Assembly: GCA_028709985.1 (NCBI GenBank)
Contig: JAQUTB010000106.1
Span: forward strand, 1-6,407
Length of the DNA stretch: 6,407 nucleotides
Direction of reading: 5' to 3'
DNA from: Dethiosulfovibrio sp.
GTDB lineage: Bacteria > Synergistota > Synergistia > Synergistales > Dethiosulfovibrionaceae
The position numbers and the translations under genes were made by a program. Shown piece by piece: positions 5,352 through 6,407 of this stretch. The notes beneath the pieces were generated by a model. It saw only the letters and a program-made list of their open reading frames with translations, searched no databases and was not told the origin of the DNA. Within the stretch, counting starts at the first letter, position 1. Every line of letters begins with the position of its first letter.

Positions 5352-6101
5352 TTGTTGACAGACTACCAGTTGTTGGTCGATCTTCACCTCCCCGCCGAGA
5401 GGCAGGGGCCAGGGGGAGACAGAGAAACAATAAGGGCCATGGAGCTGGCGGGCCTGGACCGCTCTCGTTCCCTTAATATCGCCGATATCGGCTGTGGGAC
5501 TGGGGCTTCCTCGTTACTGTTGGCCAAAGAGCTGGACGCTAAGATCACCTCGGTTGATTTTCTGCCCGAGTTTCTTGAAGAGCTTAGGTCCAGGGCGGAC
5601 CGTCTTGAGGTTTCGGACCGCATATCCACGTTGGAGTGTTCGATGGACTCCCTTCCCTTTAGCGACGGGGAGTTCGACGTCATCTGGTCCGAGGGAGCGG
5701 TCTACAACATGGGATTTGAGGCTGGGGTGTCCTACTGGCGAAGGTTTCTCAAGCCAGGGGGGAAGCTGGCGGTGTCGGAGATAACCTGGCTTACCTCCGA
5801 GAGGCCGTCGGAGATCCAGTCCTACTGGGAGGGGGAATACCCCGAGATAGACGTTCCATCGTCAAAAATGGTCGCCTTGGAGTGTAACGGATATAGCCCG
5901 GAAGGCTTTTTCGTCCTGCCCTCTTACTGTTGGCTCGACAACTACTACAGGCCTATGGAGGCCCGCTTTGCCCCTTTTCTGGATAGCCACGACAGTGATC
6001 AGGCTAGATCCATCGTTGAGGCGGAAAAGTTCGAGATAGATCTCTACGAGAGATATCACAAATACTACAGCTATGGCTTTTACGTGGCCAGTAAGCTATA
6101 A
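5352..6101 (+). CDS. Class I SAM-dependent methyltransferase
   Basis: About 249 residues, probably cytosolic. It has a Rossmann-type methyltransferase core: motif I IADIGCGTG at 43-51, the acidic end of strand 2 in TSVDF (Asp69), an acidic loop in CSMDSLPF, motif IV FDVIWSEGAVYNMGF at 108-122, and KPGGKLAVSEITWLT at 134-148. The C-terminal part (ERPSEIQSYWEGEYPEID, LPSYCWLDNYYRPM, YHKYYSYGFYVASKL) resembles a group of uncharacterised small-molecule methyltransferases I recall from Bacteroides; the methyl acceptor is unknown. Start: the frame is open from a TTG at 5298, but that lies about 8 nt from the predicted transcript start and has no ribosome site. GAAGGGG at 5338-5344 lies 7 nt before TTG 5352 and 10 nt before TTG 5355. 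I prefer 5352, with 5355 possible. The stop is 13 nt before the antiporter gene, so the two probably share an operon. Confidence 0.88.
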   Translation: MLTDYQLLVDLHLPAERQGPGGDRETIRAMELAGLDRSRSLNIADIGCGTGASSLLLAKELDAKITSVDFLPEFLEELRSRADRLEVSDRISTLECSMDSLPFSDGEFDVIWSEGAVYNMGFEAGVSYWRRFLKPGGKLAVSEITWLTSERPSEIQSYWEGEYPEIDVPSSKMVALECNGYSPEGFFVLPSYCWLDNYYRPMEARFAPFLDSHDSDQARSIVEAEKFEIDLYERYHKYYSYGFYVASKL

Positions 6102-6114
6102 GGAGTGCCTCTAT

Positions 6115-6407
6115 ATGACTTTGGCCTTTGTAGCCCTGTTTTTAGGTCTGGTTATACTGGTATGGAGCGCCGATCTCTTTGTCGACGGAGCCGCCTCCAC
6201 CGCCGGTTACCTCGGAATGCCTCCGTTGCTGATAGGCATGGTGGTGGTGGGGTTTGGAACCTCCGCGCCGGAGATGTTGGTATCCGCCCTGGCGTCCTTT
6301 CAGGGAAATCCCGGTATAGCTCTTGGCAACGCCTATGGATCCAACATCACCAACATAGCACTGATACTCGGTATCACCGCCCTGATCTGTCCCATCGTGG
6401 TCAGCTC
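6115..6407 (+). CDS. Calcium/sodium antiporter (CaCA family, YrbG-like), N-terminal fragment
   Basis: The gene runs off the right edge after about 97 codons. The translation starts MTLAFVALFLGLVILVWSADLFVDGA and continues through MPPLLIGMVVVGFGTSAPEMLVSALASF to GNAYGSNITNIALILGITAL. The segments GFGTSAPE and GN..GSNI.N form the alpha-1 repeat of CaCA exchangers, where the acidic residue of SAPE and the Asn residues take part in Ca2+ and Na+ binding. Two or three membrane spans are visible; a full member has about ten spans and a second, inverted alpha repeat beyond this window. It would exchange Ca2+ for Na+ (or H+) across the cytoplasmic membrane. The start ATG 6115 has AAGGAG (6100-6105) 9 nt upstream, overlapping the methyltransferase stop codon. 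Confidence 0.93.
   Translation, partial: MTLAFVALFLGLVILVWSADLFVDGAASTAGYLGMPPLLIGMVVVGFGTSAPEMLVSALASFQGNPGIALGNAYGSNITNIALILGITALICPIVVS

Noticed and set aside
5384..6059. Open frames overlapping the methyltransferase (5384-5683 and 5862-6059 minus, 5494-5784 plus)
   Set aside because: Shadows of a gene with clear SAM-binding motifs; Arg/Ser-rich or featureless products without ribosome sites.

Overview
This is a bacterial chromosomal segment of moderate GC with short intergenic gaps and frequent GTG or TTG starts. SmpB, tmRNA and a bacterial-type tRNA-Pro make it certainly bacterial. The gene repertoire and codon style make me suspect a Synergistota-like anaerobe, but nothing in the window proves the phylum. 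I see no insertion sequence, prophage gene or CRISPR array.

Layout. (1) 1-834, plus strand: the 3' end of a lysylphosphatidylglycerol-synthase-TM/YbhN-like membrane protein, overlapping a small integral-membrane methyltransferase of the ICMT/PEMT type. (2) 834-867: a bidirectional terminator shared with the converging operon. (3) 866-3466, minus strand: a tightly packed three-gene operon, read in the order isochorismatase-like cysteine hydrolase, MBL-fold metallohydrolase, divergent malic-enzyme-like protein. (4) 3590-4198, plus strand: an unrecognised two-part protein of 202 residues, whose end overlaps a tRNA promoter. (5) 4191-4358: promoter, tRNA-Pro(CGG) and terminator. (6) 4362-5195: promoter, smpB and ssrA (tmRNA), the trans-translation ribosome-rescue pair, only 3 nt apart. 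(7) 5207-6407: a stem-loop, a promoter, a class I SAM methyltransferase and the 5' end of a CaCA-family Na+/Ca2+ antiporter gene.

How the genes work together. smpB and ssrA form a known functional unit: SmpB carries alanyl-tmRNA into stalled ribosomes. The minus-strand operon is the least ordinary part. Its three enzymes are translationally coupled. Its malic-enzyme homologue keeps the catalytic Tyr, Lys and metal-binding acidic residues but has changed several residues around the malate and nucleotide sites. It may act on a substrate other than malate, and the two hydrolases could supply that substrate. This is inference.
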